5,145 nt of DNA. It comes from Gammaproteobacteria bacterium. Lineage in GTDB: Bacteria; Pseudomonadota; Gammaproteobacteria; SZUA-21. Shown here in pieces: positions 4,836-5,145 of the stretch. How positions within the stretch are numbered: position 1 is the stretch's first letter; every line of letters starts with the position of its first letter. The DNA is taken from the NCBI GenBank assembly GCA_027021095.1, contig JALUUZ010000577.1, positions 1 through 5,145 of the forward strand, in the 5' to 3' direction. Made by a program: the position numbers and the translations under genes. The notes beneath the pieces are model-generated. The model ran no database searches, was not told the origin of the DNA, and worked only from the letters and a program-made list of their open reading frames with translations.

Positions 4836-5145
4836 ATGACCTTGATCACCGCCAATGACCTGATCACCAGTATCGAAGATGCGCTGCAGTACATCTCGTA
4901 CTATCACCCGCCGGATTTTGTTGCGGCGATGGCCGAGGCCTATCGAGCCGAAAAGTCAGAGGCGGCCAAGCAGGCGATTGCCCAGATACTGGTCAATTCA
5001 CGTATGTGTGCAGAAGGTAAGCGCCCGATCTGCCAGGACACTGGTATCGTTACCATCTTTGTCGAGGCCGGCATGGAGCTGCAATGGGAAAAAACCGGCC
5101 AGTCGGTCGAGCAACTGATCAACGAGGGCGTGCGCAGGGCCTATA
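4836..5145 (+). CDS. Class I (iron-sulfur) fumarate hydratase, N-terminal 103 residues, 3' part outside window
   Basis: Class I fumarase interconverts fumarate and L-malate in the TCA cycle using an oxygen-sensitive [4Fe-4S] cluster in the cytoplasm. The visible start matches the family closely: DALQYISYYHP (about 15-25), AIAQILVNSRMCAEG (47-61), then RPICQDTGIVTIF (63-75). Cys66 in ICQDTG is expected to be one of the three cluster ligands; the others lie beyond the window. The visible part ends in NEGVRRAY. Family members are about 500 residues, so roughly a fifth is present. L(+)-tartrate dehydratase alpha subunits share this domain, but this N-terminus fits single-chain fumarases better. 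The start at ATG 4836 follows the candidate promoter; the Shine-Dalgarno is poor (GGA at 4823-4825). No gene symbol is given because fumA, fumB and fum cannot be told apart here. Confidence 0.93.
   Translation, partial: MTLITANDLITSIEDALQYISYYHPPDFVAAMAEAYRAEKSEAAKQAIAQILVNSRMCAEGKRPICQDTGIVTIFVEAGMELQWEKTGQSVEQLINEGVRRAY

Noticed and set aside
4430..4894. 155-codon N-terminal extension of the thioredoxin-like gene, open on the minus strand to 4894
   Set aside because: It reads through the tandem array in shifting frames, overlaps the fumarase start, and a strong ribosome site plus signal peptide mark the start at 4429.

Overview
The window looks like chromosomal DNA from a gammaproteobacterium. 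The GlgC, GlgB, MogA and class I fumarase proteins all read like gammaproteobacterial housekeeping enzymes, and the coding DNA is moderately GC-rich. This is a judgement from protein motifs and remembered sequences of the E. coli homologues; no search was run. A finer placement is not possible, although a SoxW-like periplasmic thioredoxin would suit a sulfur-oxidizing lineage.

Layout. Positions 1-621 hold the N-terminal half of glgC (ADP-glucose pyrophosphorylase) on the minus strand, cut by the window edge. Positions 622-1057 are a divergent intergenic region. It carries the leader of glgC, with several hairpins including one that displays a near-consensus CsrA site in its loop, and the leader of glgB. 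Positions 1058-3256 hold a complete glgB (glycogen branching enzyme) on the plus strand. Only six bases after it, on the minus strand, ends mogA (molybdopterin adenylyltransferase, 3263-3799), whose TATAAT box lies at the centre of a dyad. Upstream of mogA on the same strand is a gene for an exported thioredoxin-like protein with a CPYC active site (3881-4429). Positions 4430-4835 are a repeat-rich intergenic region. Its left part has degenerate AATACAGGACAC repeats, its centre a small hairpin, and its right part a 38-bp tandem array built on CTGGGTGTCCTGAAAT. The two families are inverted relative to each other. Positions 4836-5145 are the start of a class I iron-sulfur fumarase on the plus strand, cut by the window edge.

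How the genes relate. GlgC makes ADP-glucose and GlgB adds alpha-1,6 branches to the growing glucan, so the divergent pair serves glycogen storage. Glycogen synthase is not in the window. The CsrA-like site suggests that the carbon-storage regulator represses glgC translation here as it does in E. coli, though the leader is built differently. MogA (molybdenum cofactor), the thioredoxin-like protein (periplasmic thiol chemistry) and fumarase (TCA cycle) have no obvious link to glycogen or to each other.

The most unusual parts are the structured glgC leader and the two opposed repeat arrays between the thioredoxin-like gene and the fumarase gene. No transposase, CRISPR array, tRNA or rRNA gene was seen.
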